Of a stretch of DNA of 64,000 bases, positions 38,850 through 56,031 are shown in pieces. The stretch comes from Xestospongia muta (taxonomy: Eukaryota > Porifera > Demospongiae > Haplosclerida > Petrosiidae). The notes under the pieces are model-generated. The model searched no databases and was not told the origin of the DNA. It worked only from the letters and a program-made list of their open reading frames with translations. Made by a program: the position numbers and the translations under genes. The stretch spans positions 3,591,497 to 3,655,496 of the forward strand of contig OY848921.1 of the NCBI GenBank assembly GCA_963693285.1, read 5' to 3'. Numbering within the stretch: position 1 is the stretch's first letter; every line of letters begins with the position of its first letter.

Positions 38850-40395
38850 GATTTAGTAATAATTATAGTTCTTCTAATCAAACCATCAAACCTTAGCGTT
38901 GCTTGAGCGTCATAGAAACACATAAAATTCTTTTTCAATTTGCGACGAGAACTTTCGCTCGTTGCTAGGAGATGTTTACCACGTGCGTGATTTTAATCCT
39001 ATCACTGAAGGAACCGTTACCATAGATAGTATAGACTACGCTTGACGTAGTCTATTCTATCTATGTCATAACACAGTATAAGGTAGCGTATCACAAAAAA
39101 CTAGCGTCCCTTCCTAAAAAGGAGGAAACTCTATTCTTTTTTAAAGTAATACTTTTTAAACAAGAGATAGCAACTTTAGAGGTCAAATCTAAGATTTATC
39201 TAAGAGAGGAAATAATGTTTGGATCCAAGGCTTTAATTGTTGAGTTGGGATAATTGCCAAAAGCTCTGACTTCAACTCTAGTTAACTACCTTTCTACCTT
39301 GTATATCTTCAATATTTTTTCTTTGACTCAATATAATTACTCATTAAGTAGCCACATACTGTCAGCTGAAAAATGTACATTGGTCCGGATCCTGGAAGGA
39401 CTAATACAATATAATGCCTCTCAGTTGTTGGAGTGAGACTCAAAAGGCACTAGTGGGAGGGTGGTCATTTGTAAGGAGCTGGGTGTGGAATTCAGAATAG
39501 GTTTTCACTAGGTTGGGTTGATCCTTTGAGATACCACAGACTATTACTTTAAGGACTGAGTCCTGTCTCTACATGTATCGATCTTGGGCAGCTGTCCATA
39601 TCATAGACAGGCTATCTATCTAAGTCTCAATTGTTTGAACCACTATACACAACTAAACATGGATTTCAGACACATTCTCAGTTGATCATGCAGGTACTAT
39701 CTGCTATACATCACAATTATACTGTATTATATAATTATGTATGGAACGAATTGCTACAGTATAATATAACAAGCCGAAAGTTAATGAGCTACATAGACAA
39801 AAATGTACAACTGGCCTGATATCACTAGGAGCTAGAGTACAAAGGCACTTAATCATAATGTACAATGAACCGATGAGATGACCAGAAAAAACAGAAGACC
39901 AGGAAGATGAAGCTTCTATTTATAGAAAGGATCAGGAAAATTGTAAGTTTCTACCTGATGTAAAAAATTATTAGATTATGTTTAGTGGGTGTGGCTCTGG
40001 CAGTTATAGACATTTGAACTGCAATGAGATTTAGAGTATCATGCAACCCAATATGATACCATCACTTGAATGTCCCTTGGATGTTCCAACTAGTTCTATA
40101 GTAATCAATTGTAACAAGTAATGCTTATATTGCCATTTTAGGTTAACTGAAATAGCATTCATAGCTTTTGTAATATCTCAAATGATGTCATTTGGTATGT
40201 CTCACTTTATGGACATGTCTTTGCCGTAAGTGTATGTAATCATTTACTAATTATAATCAAAGGCATTGGAATATAATGGATAATTGTTATAGTTATACTG
40301 ACTTATTAACAAAATCATTAAAGTCACAAAATTAAATAAGTAAATACTGTATGACTATGTAGGTCATGAACTAGCTTTAATATATAAAATTCCAG
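38850..40395. other. Intergenic region, promoter of EF-hand gene and 3' flank of STARD3
   Basis: About 1.55 kb. Near the EF-hand gene: GTTGCTAGGAGATG (38961-38974) and GTTACCATAGATAG (39015-39028), each a partial X-box, and CCACGTGC (E-box) near 38979. A hairpin lies at 39021-39065. From about 39100 to 40395 only short open frames occur, with no recognisable domain; I reject them as genes. Confidence 0.4.
39021..39065. repeat. Near-perfect 45-bp palindrome
   Basis: CATAGATAGTATAGACTACG, a five-base loop, then CGTAGTCTATTCTATCTATG: 20-bp arms with one mismatch. It lies about 170 bp upstream of the EF-hand start codon. Could be a small MITE end-to-end fusion or an RNA hairpin; no transcript evidence. 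Confidence 0.85.
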
Positions 40396-45734
<5,339 letters not shown>

Positions 45735-47557
45735 CAACCACACCCATCCAAATAGTCATGATCACGAGGGCGTTACAATAACTATGATCGTTTTCCTTGT
45801 GTTGTTGTGTATCCGGTCGACATCCCCTAAATTGTCTTTAAACACTTAGTATTATTTTTGCAGTGTATCCATATATAATAAGCATTATAACAATAATATA
45901 TTCATTAAATGATTTGTTTATTCAAGTTATTGAAGATTGTTGTTAATTAAGGATCTTCTAGATAATAAAACGCAAGGAAGAACAGTGGAATGGCAGAAAC
46001 AGTAGAATCAAAATGTTATAAATCTAACATAATAAAACTCATATCTTTTAAACATTGATTGTCAAGGAGTTGAAACACAGTATTCAATCAAGTAATTTTG
46101 TCCATGTCGTGTGTACAGGAGACTAATAATACAGAGAATGTGTGACTTATGGAATATTAATTATGATTGTTGATGTACAAATAACATCCTATAACAGTTT
46201 TCCCTTCTGCACATATAGTACAGTTGATTTTGAAGAGTGGCACAAGAGTAATTGTGAAATTTAACATGATTTGAGAATAGCATATCCTCACAAATTCCAA
46301 TGAAAATACAAATAAAAAAACTTCAGTAGCTTTTTATTTTACTAATGTTGCTACAAAAAGATTTAAGGCAATTATTTAGAACAAATAAGAACACATTCAT
46401 TTAGACTGTTTTTCTCAGTAAAGTAGTGCTATTCTTGTGGAAAAACTAAAACAACATAAGGTAGAGATGCAATATTGGGACTATAGCCATATTTTAAAGT
46501 TATGCAGCTATACATTACAGCTTATTATCTAAAGATGAAAGATTAGTGTGTTGGTTTAGCTTGTTATTATTTGTTTTGGCAATCTCCTATCATAGTTATG
46601 CAAGATACAATATACACATACATGTTCAGTACAAATATTAACTATTGTACATGCATTTAAATAATCATTAATAATTTCCTTTAAGATGGGAATAAGAGAA
46701 CAGACTATAATATAGGAAGCACAAATAATTCCCAGATGTTAGTTGTATCTCTTCCAAAGTCACTTTATATTCATATTCCTTTCCATTCGTTGTCTATGTT
46801 AAGAGAGAGGTTTCATTTCCAGAGAGATCAATTTCCAGAAACTTTCAATGTTGAATACAATATCTTCAATTCTTTATATCACCCACAATTTATAATGGTG
46901 GTACACAAAAACTCACTTTATATATAACACTCTTCTATGCTTCCTTGGGATTATTGCCAAATGATTGATTGATTATAGTCACCATTTTAATATTGAAATA
47001 TTCAAACATAAATAGTATTAAGAAATAAAACTACATAGGTTTAAGCCAATGACTTTGAAGTGAGTCTTTTTACTTACTGATAAATTCAATGGAAAGGTCA
47101 CTGATCACGAGGTACACATACTTTCATGACTCTACAACATGTATCAAACCATAGAGTTCAGCAAGTCAGTTATGTATTGAAAGATGAAGCATTGTTGTGT
47201 TGGTTTAACATATTCTAGTTCAGTATAATAGCTTCATTATTTTATTATGCAGAATCATTGCTTATACTAAACAAGTAATTTACCGGAAGTACGTGGGCGT
47301 TTCAAATACTAACCTTAACACTCCTACCACATCACAACATTTTGACATAAGCAACACGCCACATAACATCTTCTATAGTTTTTTGGAGTTGACCTTATGA
47401 GAGTGAATTTATTATGGAATTGAGGTAATCTGAATCTGGTAGGAGGAAAGCAGAACTTTTCCCACGTGGATGCACGTTTAATGAGTCACGTGACTAACTA
47501 ACTATTTTTATAATGTTAATTGATCTTAATAGTGGTAAATAACTCAGATACGATACC
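45735..47557. promoter_or_regulatory. Divergent intergenic region, STARD3 / receptor 2
   Basis: 1.8 kb with no gene recognised. Close to receptor 2: ACCGGAAGT (ETS core, near 47282), CCACGTGG (47462-47469) and the palindrome GTCACGTGAC (47485-47494), 64-95 bp before the start codon at 47558. The last is a CLEAR/USF-type E-box. The STARD3 side shows no clear motif. The middle is AT-rich and featureless. Confidence 0.5.
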
Positions 47558-50500
47558 ATGGAGTTTAACGACTATAACACTTCTAGTAATTTACTGTGTG
47601 AAGACCTTCTGCCTCATGACAAAAGAAACAGCTGTTCACTAGGAAATGATGAAGTAAGTGTATTCTATTGGCATTATAAAGTCACCATTTTGGAAGCTTA
47701 CTTTGTTTTATAATCTAAGAGTACGCTGTTGTCTGTAATGTATTGTGTATTCTAGTGCCTACTTGTATTATAGCACATCATAATTTAATATTATAAGTCA
47801 TATGTTGGACTCAGTATGTAAAAAATTGGCTAGGTAGGAATTTAAACCTAACAAAATACATTTCCTTACACATATGACATCAGAAATCATTGTATTTCTA
47901 ACTTGAAGAGTGTATATGAACAAAATTGTAGTATTTAATTTTGTATGTGGTAAGACTAATTTGTTGTTTCATAGATATTATTTGCTAATATCTATGGTCG
48001 TTCTGTAACAACCAGAATTAACTGCTTTATTAAAGGGAATAGACCCATTGCTTGTCTGCTCACTGGATATAGCAAGTTCTTGTGTTATCTTATGCTTCCT
48101 TTAGAATATAGTTATTAAAAGACTAGACAAGTTATTTAAGTAATGAACTTTTTAAAAGATCGCATAGAGAGCTTTAACTATAAAACAGTTGACAAGGAAA
48201 AGTACTAGCTCCACCTACATTTGAATTACAATTCTTCCAATTGTATCACTGTGCAATCTTTCTAATATATGAACTATAAATACACCTTTCCTCCCTTAAA
48301 TGTCTGCTTATATGAGACAAACAATATTCCCTACATGTGCCACATTTACCATATCTATGTTGCTAAAGTTATATAAGTTTCTACATAAACTTACTATTAT
48401 TATTTAAAGTTGAGCAGTTTGAGATTAGACTACTTCCTTCATAAGAAATACAATATCTACAAATTAGATTCACTATATAATGATATTTGAACTACCTTAC
48501 AAATTAGTGGTGTTCTCCCTTTTATTTATAGTATGGCCGTCTAGATGCTATAGCTATGGTTCGTATGATGTCATCACTTTTAGGGTAAGTATGTATGTCT
48601 AGTAGACATACCATGACTAAATTAGTAATTTGACTAAGTTAAAATCTTTTCTTAAATAATTTTCATCATCAAGATTTTGATCAAATTATGATAATATGAC
48701 ATTAAAGGCAATTCTTTGCCAGTTATAATTCTTACTTTACAGTGATATAGTTCATCTCTTACTGATAATAATTATGATAATACAACTTTAATAGAAAATG
48801 AAAGATACTTGATGTTTACTTTCAGAATCATATAAGTGTAAACTTGTAACTAATGCTATCAAAGTGTTTTTAGTCTTTTGGGAATTTTGGTCACTATATT
48901 GTATATTATATAGGATTGCCTAGGACATATATTTGCAACATAGTGTCACATGACATTGTAATATGTAAGCCTTCTATCTCTCTATCAATTTGATGTATCT
49001 CTACACAGTGACCAATGATAAACTTGACTGTTTGTGCTTCTAGTATTCTGTAATCATTCCATAATATCTACTATAACATTTTAGTTTATAATTTAGCAAA
49101 CATTAATTGACTCTCATCACTTAGACCATTTCTTTTTAATATGATTCTTTTATTAGTTTATTAGGAGCCTGCTCTATCATATTATCAGCAGTGATAAGAA
49201 AGAAAGTTTTTAATCCTGATATCCATCCTATATTCATGCTGTCATTAGCAGACTGTGGCCTAGCTGTACTGTGGATTATTGGATCTTCTCTCTGGTTAAG
49301 TAACTTACCATATGATGGTTTCAGTCGTGTTTATTGTTATCCTATTACTCTATTAACTGGAGTAAGTCTAAAGTACTTATTGAGTATATTGACAATATAG
49401 TTTGTTGTTCACTCTAATGTTACCACTTTCATAATTTCATTACATAAATAATGAGGTGGAATATCCTCTTTACAGTATAGAATGTATAATCCTTTCATAT
49501 GAAACTTTGTTTTTCTTGTCAGACAAAATATACAATTTCCACAAGTGAAAAGTTTATTATATTTAATGTGTTTACGTAAATAGATTTTGGAGTGTGTTGC
49601 TCTAAATCTCACATTGGTTTATGCTGTGTTGGCCTACTTTAGAACTAAAAGAACTGACCTCCATACTCTATTGGTAAGTTAGTTATTATAGTACATCTTT
49701 TATCTTACTGATTTCTAAAGGCTTCATCGTATGTATACTATAGAAGTGGTGTTTCAAAGAAAAATGTCCTTGTTATGTATCTAATAGCATGGTAAGTAAT
49801 GCTGTGGTTTGTAACTGAGTTAAACCCTATAATAAATGACAATATTATAGGATTAATGTAAATAATGAATATATGAAACATTCATTATACAATGTGTTCG
49901 ATTGAGTGACTGTACAGAGAAATAGAAATTATTTTTAATGTGAGAGGGACTTTTAGCTTGCCCTGTAATTAGTCAATTCAATATAATTATTATAATACTT
50001 TATTATTTAAATAGGTTATTGCCAGCATTAGCCATTTTGTTATTATTTACAATAATAGCTACTACTGTCAACTACTTGTCCAGTACACAATCATGTAGTT
50101 GTTGGTAAGACACATTATGTTCAAGTGTGTGATATTATAACTGTCTTTTAGGTGTAGACCTACTGTTATTAATGTTGTACCATTTGCTTTATCACGTGAT
50201 AAGGTTTGCTATAGAACTCCTTACTTTGTATTGTCATGTAGGATATGTTAGTTTAATAATGTAAAATAGAATGTTCTATTTTTGTTTTGGCATTGTTGTT
50301 TTAGCTATTTTGACAACATCACTAACACACTACTTTGTCTTGATTTAAATATTATACTGTATTGTTGAAAGTTCCATTATTATGTATTTATTTCTTCTTA
50401 TCTCAGGAATCGAGTATATTTATGCGAAGACAATTAATCCTTAGTTTATCAGTAGGAGGTTTTATATCATTACAATATTTGGTTGTCTTTTTCTTTCTTA

Positions 50501-51952
50501 TTGTAAGTTATAATAAGACTTCTGACAATATATTAACTTAAACATTGTGACTTTGCTATCAATAGTGTTGTTAATTTTGCATTATTGATAGTTTTAAATT
50601 TATTTGATATAATTTTTTGTTTATCTACAGTTTCTTTATCTGAAAATCTTAGCAAAAATTAAGAAACTAAAAAAAGAAAATGGTACTATATTATTATATT
50701 GTTATAATATCACAAATAACATAGTCCTATTATTTTACAATAGCACAATAAATAATTCAAGAGTGTCATATTAATCTCTTTGATAGAATCCAGACAAATG
50801 ACATACAATTATGGCACTACTGCAATATTAGCACAAGGTCAATCTCGGGCTACTAAGAGAGTTCTGCTTTTTCTGACTGTGTTTATATTTAGCGGTTTTT
50901 TCAGTGAGTTGTCATAATGTGGACAGGGAAACAAAAAGTATTTTATAATAAAATTTATGAAGTCCTGATATAGAGCAATGTGACAAAGGTTTTATAGCCA
51001 CTTATAGGTGCCTCTTTGAAACTACACATATTAAATAACTTGAAAGTAAAATCTTGATATCTATGACAATTTACAATTTCTATATATTTTTAAATATTTT
51101 TTATGTTCTAAATATTTCTTATCATTATACAGATTTGTGTTGTACTACTTTGGTACTCCCTCTCATTGCAAATGCTTTAGATAGTCCAAATCGTTCCAAT
51201 GTTGGTGATAAAATGATGAATATATACTTTTCTTTTGTATTTGCACAGGTCAGTATATACGCAAATATAGTCGTGTCTTTTACGTTTTAGTTAGTTGTAT
51301 GAGGAATGTGGTCAGGATACTCAAAGTACTGCATGAGCATTGAGACCACACTCAGAGTACAATGTAGCACAAAAACAGGATGGTGCTTTAAATGAGTTAT
51401 TGTATTGCTGGGGTGGATCAGTAGTACTAGACTAAGTACAGACAAGTTACTAGAAAGTTGTTTTAACTGTTTGTGATCATTGTAAGTGCTGGAAAACAAC
51501 AGTTCAGTGATAGAGATGATAATGCCAATGGCTCATACTATGACAGTTGTTGTATAATTATTTTATAACAAAATTTCAAGTGCTTTTGATACGCCCACTC
51601 ACTAAACAATAATTTAAACTGGAGCTGTGCAGTTTTACTGATTAAGGCTAAATGAAAGACTTTGATAAAAACATTGTCTGGTTAGTGAGGTAATTATTGA
51701 CTTTTTTTTCTATAGTCACTGACCTTACCACTGCAAGGCTTTCTTAACGCTTTAGTTTATGGATGGACAAGAGATGACTTCATATCGACAATTTCCATGC
51801 CTCTTCGAGCTAGTGATCTAAGTCCTGCTCATGATGATCATTTTAATGAGACAGAAGTTGAAGAGTCAGACTATTCTATTTCTAGTTCATTGGTCAGTCA
51901 GGAATCATCTCAACAAACCTACTTGTCAGGTGGTAACATGGACATACAATAA
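47558..51952 (+). CDS. 7TM receptor 2, paralogue of receptor 1, complete
   Basis: Twelve exons, all in phase, 424 residues: 47558-47653, 48532-48584, 49157-49361, 49584-49673, 49721-49791, 50015-50104, 50152-50203, 50407-50502, 50631-50682, 50787-50903, 51133-51248, 51716-51952. Every intron has the same position and phase as in receptor 1, and six exons are identical in length. Conserved blocks: VFNPDIHPIFMLSLADCGLA, LECVALNLTLVYAVLAYF, CSCWCRPTVINVVPFAL and LPLQGFLNALVYGWTRDDF. The third cytosolic loop is shorter (LKKENESRQMTYNYGTT), lacking the FGEPPS block of receptor 1. The tail is acidic and Ser-rich. Role as for receptor 1; ligand and coupling unknown. Confidence 0.83.
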
Positions 51953-52115
51953 TATTGTATACTGATCAGTATTTCATTCAAATCATTCAAGAAATTCTTG
52001 CTTTCTCAATTTTTGTCAATTTATAATAATTATCATAAGTGTTATTATATTGATGTGACATTATTATAATGATGTACAAGTTAGTATTAAATTAAATTGT
52101 CGAATAGTTTATTAT

Positions 52116-53352
52116 TTAGTCAGTTCCATGTCTTCGTTCCTGTACAGCATCCTAAAGTAGAGAAAAGCAACTTCATTACAAGCATTGGTTAAAATATAAT
52201 GTTTTGGGAAAAGGTTTGTTAAATTTGGCAAATTCACCAATTTATACTGCCACTTCATTAATTTCTAGTTATTTCTAATCACTAAATTTAACTTGGCAAT
52301 TCAATTATTGAATCAAATTATAGTGTCCTACTATATATTATAATGGACTTACAATATTTACCTTAAATCTTGTTTCTAACATAGTCACTTCACTGATAAG
52401 ATCTGTAATTGCATTGGAGAGAGCTTCTTGAGGACTGTAGTCTGGTGTCGTTTGAACTCTGAGTACAAATTTGTGTTCCAAAGGGTGTGGCACTTTATAA
52501 CCAGCAAATAAAACTTGAGGATCATTTAGTAATTGGCTACAATAAAATGATAGAAGCATAGATTGATGGATGTCTGGAAACTCAGAAATTAAACTAAACA
52601 CAAGAGGTGATACTTACTGCATCAGTAAATTGCCCAGTGTATGATCCTCTTTGTTAACAGTAAATATAGCAGCATTTGGTACCTTTGTATCTTTGGTTAT
52701 GGAGATCCTGAACAATTAAACAACATATATACATTTCATCCTAAGATTGTTCTTAATTTCTTTCTTTTGTTTACTATACCAAATTACCTAATATGTGTTA
52801 CTATTGTAAACATACATACATGTAGTTTCTCCAACATGTTATGGGGAATGACATCACAGATAATTAGAGTCTAGACACCATTTAACAAATTGATTGAACT
52901 ATTTTCAAAGGCTACTTACTATAGTGAATTTTATATAACATTTATGAAAACTGATCTCTATACTTTAGTCCCTAATCTTTCCTAAATATAGTACTTAGTA
53001 ATTACACGTTTACATGGCAAAGGATTTAGGGTATTATGTGGGTGAATGCTGTTTGTATGAGATAGGAAAGTGCATTAATACTAAACCTTATAATATGGGA
53101 CTTTAATTAGAGTGTATAATTCCTGATCCGTTTACAAATTAAGAGTTGTCCTAGTATCAAAACCAGACTTTCACTTGGTTTTCTCCCAAACGAAAAGTGT
53201 GGTGACAATACTACATCTCTATTAGGATATAGAAAATACATTCCCACTTCCTTGATACAATCTTGTGTAGTCTACAAAATTTAAATTATTACTACTCACT
53301 TTTTCTCTCCGTCCAAGAGAAGAAAAGACTCAAATGATGCTGGAGCATTCAT
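52116..53352 (-). CDS. POLR2J: POLR2J (RPB11), RNA polymerase II subunit, complete
   Basis: Four in-phase exons (53352-53300, 52707-52618, 52536-52362, 52151-52116) give 117 residues, the same length as human RPB11. It starts [18 protein letters not shown] and contains [40 protein letters not shown] and [13 protein letters not shown], near identical to the animal subunit. It pairs with RPB3 in the polymerase assembly platform in the nucleus. It is convergent with receptor 2 (163 bp between stops) and divergent from the LIM-homeobox gene (104 bp between starts). Confidence 0.97.
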
Positions 53353-53456
53353 AGTGTCTAGTGGGCGTGGGAACACACCCCTTTTGCTGTTAAATTCACA
53401 AGTGATAACTTGTTTTTGTTCTAGTTTTCTTGAACGAGTGGCATTGATCGTTGGAA
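53353..53456. promoter_or_regulatory. 104-bp divergent spacer, POLR2J / LHX1/5
   Basis: Contains GTGGGCGTGGG (KLF/SP-type GC/CACCC box, near 53360) and a possible splice acceptor (TTTTTGTTCTAG, ending near 53424), so the LHX transcript may begin in an exon further left, within POLR2J. Otherwise the two genes share this short promoter. Confidence 0.55.
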
Positions 53457-55697
53457 ATGACTCCCTTTATATGTGCCGGCTGTCAGGAGCCTATCATGGA
53501 AAGGTTTCTGATGAAGGTGCTGGATAAATCATGGCACGTCCAATGTGTCAAATGTTCAGAGTGCCAATGTTTACTTAGTGAAAAATGTTTCTCTCGTGAC
53601 AATAAGCTTTATTGCAGATCTGATTTCTTCAGGTTAGTAAGTAGAAGATATTAAATCAATGATTTTGATGTTGCAAACCTTAAACTAAACCTGTAAAGCT
53701 TTAATATGGAGACAACTATATAATTTGAACCCCAAGTTGTATCCTGATAATAAACGTATCATTTCTCTGACAGTTGATTTTCCTGGAGCTAGATATCAAT
53801 GATGATAGATAATGATAATAGTGGTTGTCAAGGGTTCTTTAGATGAAGTTATATGAATGATTTTATTAGCCACAAATTTACCACATGGCAAATAATGAAT
53901 GATTTAAGTAATAATGTAAAATTATAGTTCCACAAAAACTTCAATTTTTATTTGATATAGTAATTAGTTATAATTATTGTTGCAAATGTACACAATTTGT
54001 TCCTGTTAATCCATTTGAAAATTTTATGTTATTAAATGATATTCTATACGTGTGTCAAACCTAATTTCAATCACTTACAGTATTTAGAGAAGAAAGTGAG
54101 TAGTCAGGTGGAAAGATGCCATTCCTATTCTTTTATACGTACCAGTTTATCTTTTAATTTTTTGGTTGCTTATTTGAAATGGAGTCACACCAGCAATTTT
54201 TTGGTCTACAATGACACATTCTTACCAAGACAATATTTTATATAACTTTAATCGACTTCTGTATTTTGTCTTTAGTAAATATCTGCTATAGCAAGTTTTT
54301 AGAGGCAGTTGAAATCCTTATACATACGGTCTAAATAAGCATTTATACATTTTATTTTATATACAAAAATGTACATTTATTCATGGCATTGTGAGTTAAT
54401 AACACTCTTTTATGCCTCAGACAATATGGGACTCAGTGTGCATCTTGCAAGCTAGGATTATGTCCTGAAGATCTTGTCAGAAGGGCTGTTAATAAAATCT
54501 ATCATGTACAATGTTTTAAATGTTCAGTGTGCAAACGCCAACTGAACACAGGAGAACAACTTTATTTAGTTCAGGTATGTATTATAATATCTGTTATTAT
54601 AACTGTTAGTTTTGTACCGTAATTGTAGCAGGGAAAATTTGGGAGAAAACTTTGGCAAATTGTTTATTAAATAGTATTTGACTGTTTAGCTGGTTATATT
54701 TAGTATTTATAAAAGTCATGTCTGGCAGTGAAAGACTTGTTTCCCAAAATTCACAAATTGCCCTATTAAACACTAATACCAAACTTTCACTCTATAGTAT
54801 TTTTATGATGTCTGCTGACTTATTATGATAGGGTGAAAAATTCCTTTGTGATGGCTGTTATCCAGCTCCTGCCCCACCACAAGCTCCAGTGATGCAACCA
54901 CCACCTCCTCCGCCAGTAGTATCTCAGTCTCAGCCACCTCCGTCCACATCTGGAACACCTACTATATCTGATGTTGGTCAAACTGTTAGTCAAAGTAAGT
55001 ATCATTTTAGACAATACACTAGTTGTTTGTTTAGAACCTATGACGTTAGTTTATACGTATTTCAACTTTCTAAATTTGTTTATATAAAATGGATATCTAC
55101 TTAATTTAAATTTGTACACTTTAATAGTTACTCAATATCATTTTTAATGACTACTCAATATTACTTTTAATGGCTGCTCACTACCACTTTAATGGATTCA
55201 TATTAGTCTAAAACCACCTGGCAAGCATATGTTTATGTGGTTGTGTCTGTTTGTGCACTTTGTGGTCCAATATTGTAAACCAAACATAATTATTGCAATA
55301 CTGAATAATATTGTGAATTACATTGAAGTTCCATACTGTTGTAGGTAACATGATAGGAGAGCTAGACAGTTATTCACCAAGTGTCAGTGACCCACTTCTT
55401 GGTGCAGACAACAGAAAAGGGAAGACTCGAACTTCCATTAATCCAAAACAACTGGTGATTCTTCAGTCAACATACGAGAAAGAACCTCGTCCGTCACGTG
55501 TCATGCGAGAAGAGTTAGCTGCCCAAACAGGGCTTAGTGCTAAAGTCATTCAAGTCTGGTTTCAAAATAGGAGATCTAAAGAGAAGAAAGATGGTACTAA
55601 AGTTGAAGTAGGAGGCAATATGCTTCCTGGTGAGGCAGGGCTTCCAACATCACAACATAGTAAGTCTCATAAGCATAGTGCTAAAAATGAACATTAA
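53457..55697 (+). CDS. LIM-homeodomain transcription factor, LHX1/5 (Lin-11) class
   Basis: Four in-phase exons (53457-53632, 54421-54574, 54832-54994, 55345-55697), 281 residues. LIM domain 1 (about 5-57: [34 protein letters not shown]) and LIM domain 2 (about 62-115: [27 protein letters not shown]) have all Zn-binding Cys/His in register. A Pro-rich linker ([16 protein letters not shown]) leads to a homeodomain (about 188-248) with [20 protein letters not shown] and helix 3 [18 protein letters not shown]1 closely resembles LHX1/5 ([15 protein letters not shown]). It is a nuclear DNA-binding factor, with LIM domains for cofactors such as LDB. The tail after the homeodomain is short (about 35 residues). 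A second donor (CATA/GTAAGT near 55658) could give an alternative end. Confidence 0.92.
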
Positions 55698-56031
55698 AAA
55701 CGGAGTAATAATAAAATTGACAGTTTATTCTGTCCAGTTTCTTTTATGCAACAAGCAATATTTTCTGAATGCTAAGTTCTAAAACATGATCATAAAACTG
55801 TGCACATAAAGACTAAAGACACAATGCTCAAGGCAATTAGCTATAGGGTTGAGAATAATTATACACAATTAAATTTAATGATTGTTCTATTTTTATAGGA
55901 GGTTTGTAGGAGAAGAGAGCATCCCATGGAGTTTTGTCTTGGTCATAAACATATAATCGTAAAAATTAGTCTTTTAATAAAGAATTAAAACTTAACTATA
56001 AAAACCCATTTATTCATTCATTGTTCCTATA
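55698..56031. other. Convergent intergenic region, LHX and SLC9B
   Basis: About 330 bp. Contains AATAATAAAATT just after the LHX stop and AATAAAGAATTAAAA near 55976, both possible poly(A) signals for rightward transcripts. An acceptor-like TTTTTATAG at about 55900 would fit an alternative LHX last exon that stops at once. Confidence 0.4.

Noticed and set aside
39254..39819. Two small open frames (about 60 codons each) between the EF-hand gene and STARD3
   Set aside because: No domain, signal or splice context; length is expected by chance in this much DNA.
46736..46927. 63-codon frame in the STARD3/receptor 2 spacer
   Set aside because: No motif or conservation visible; likely chance.
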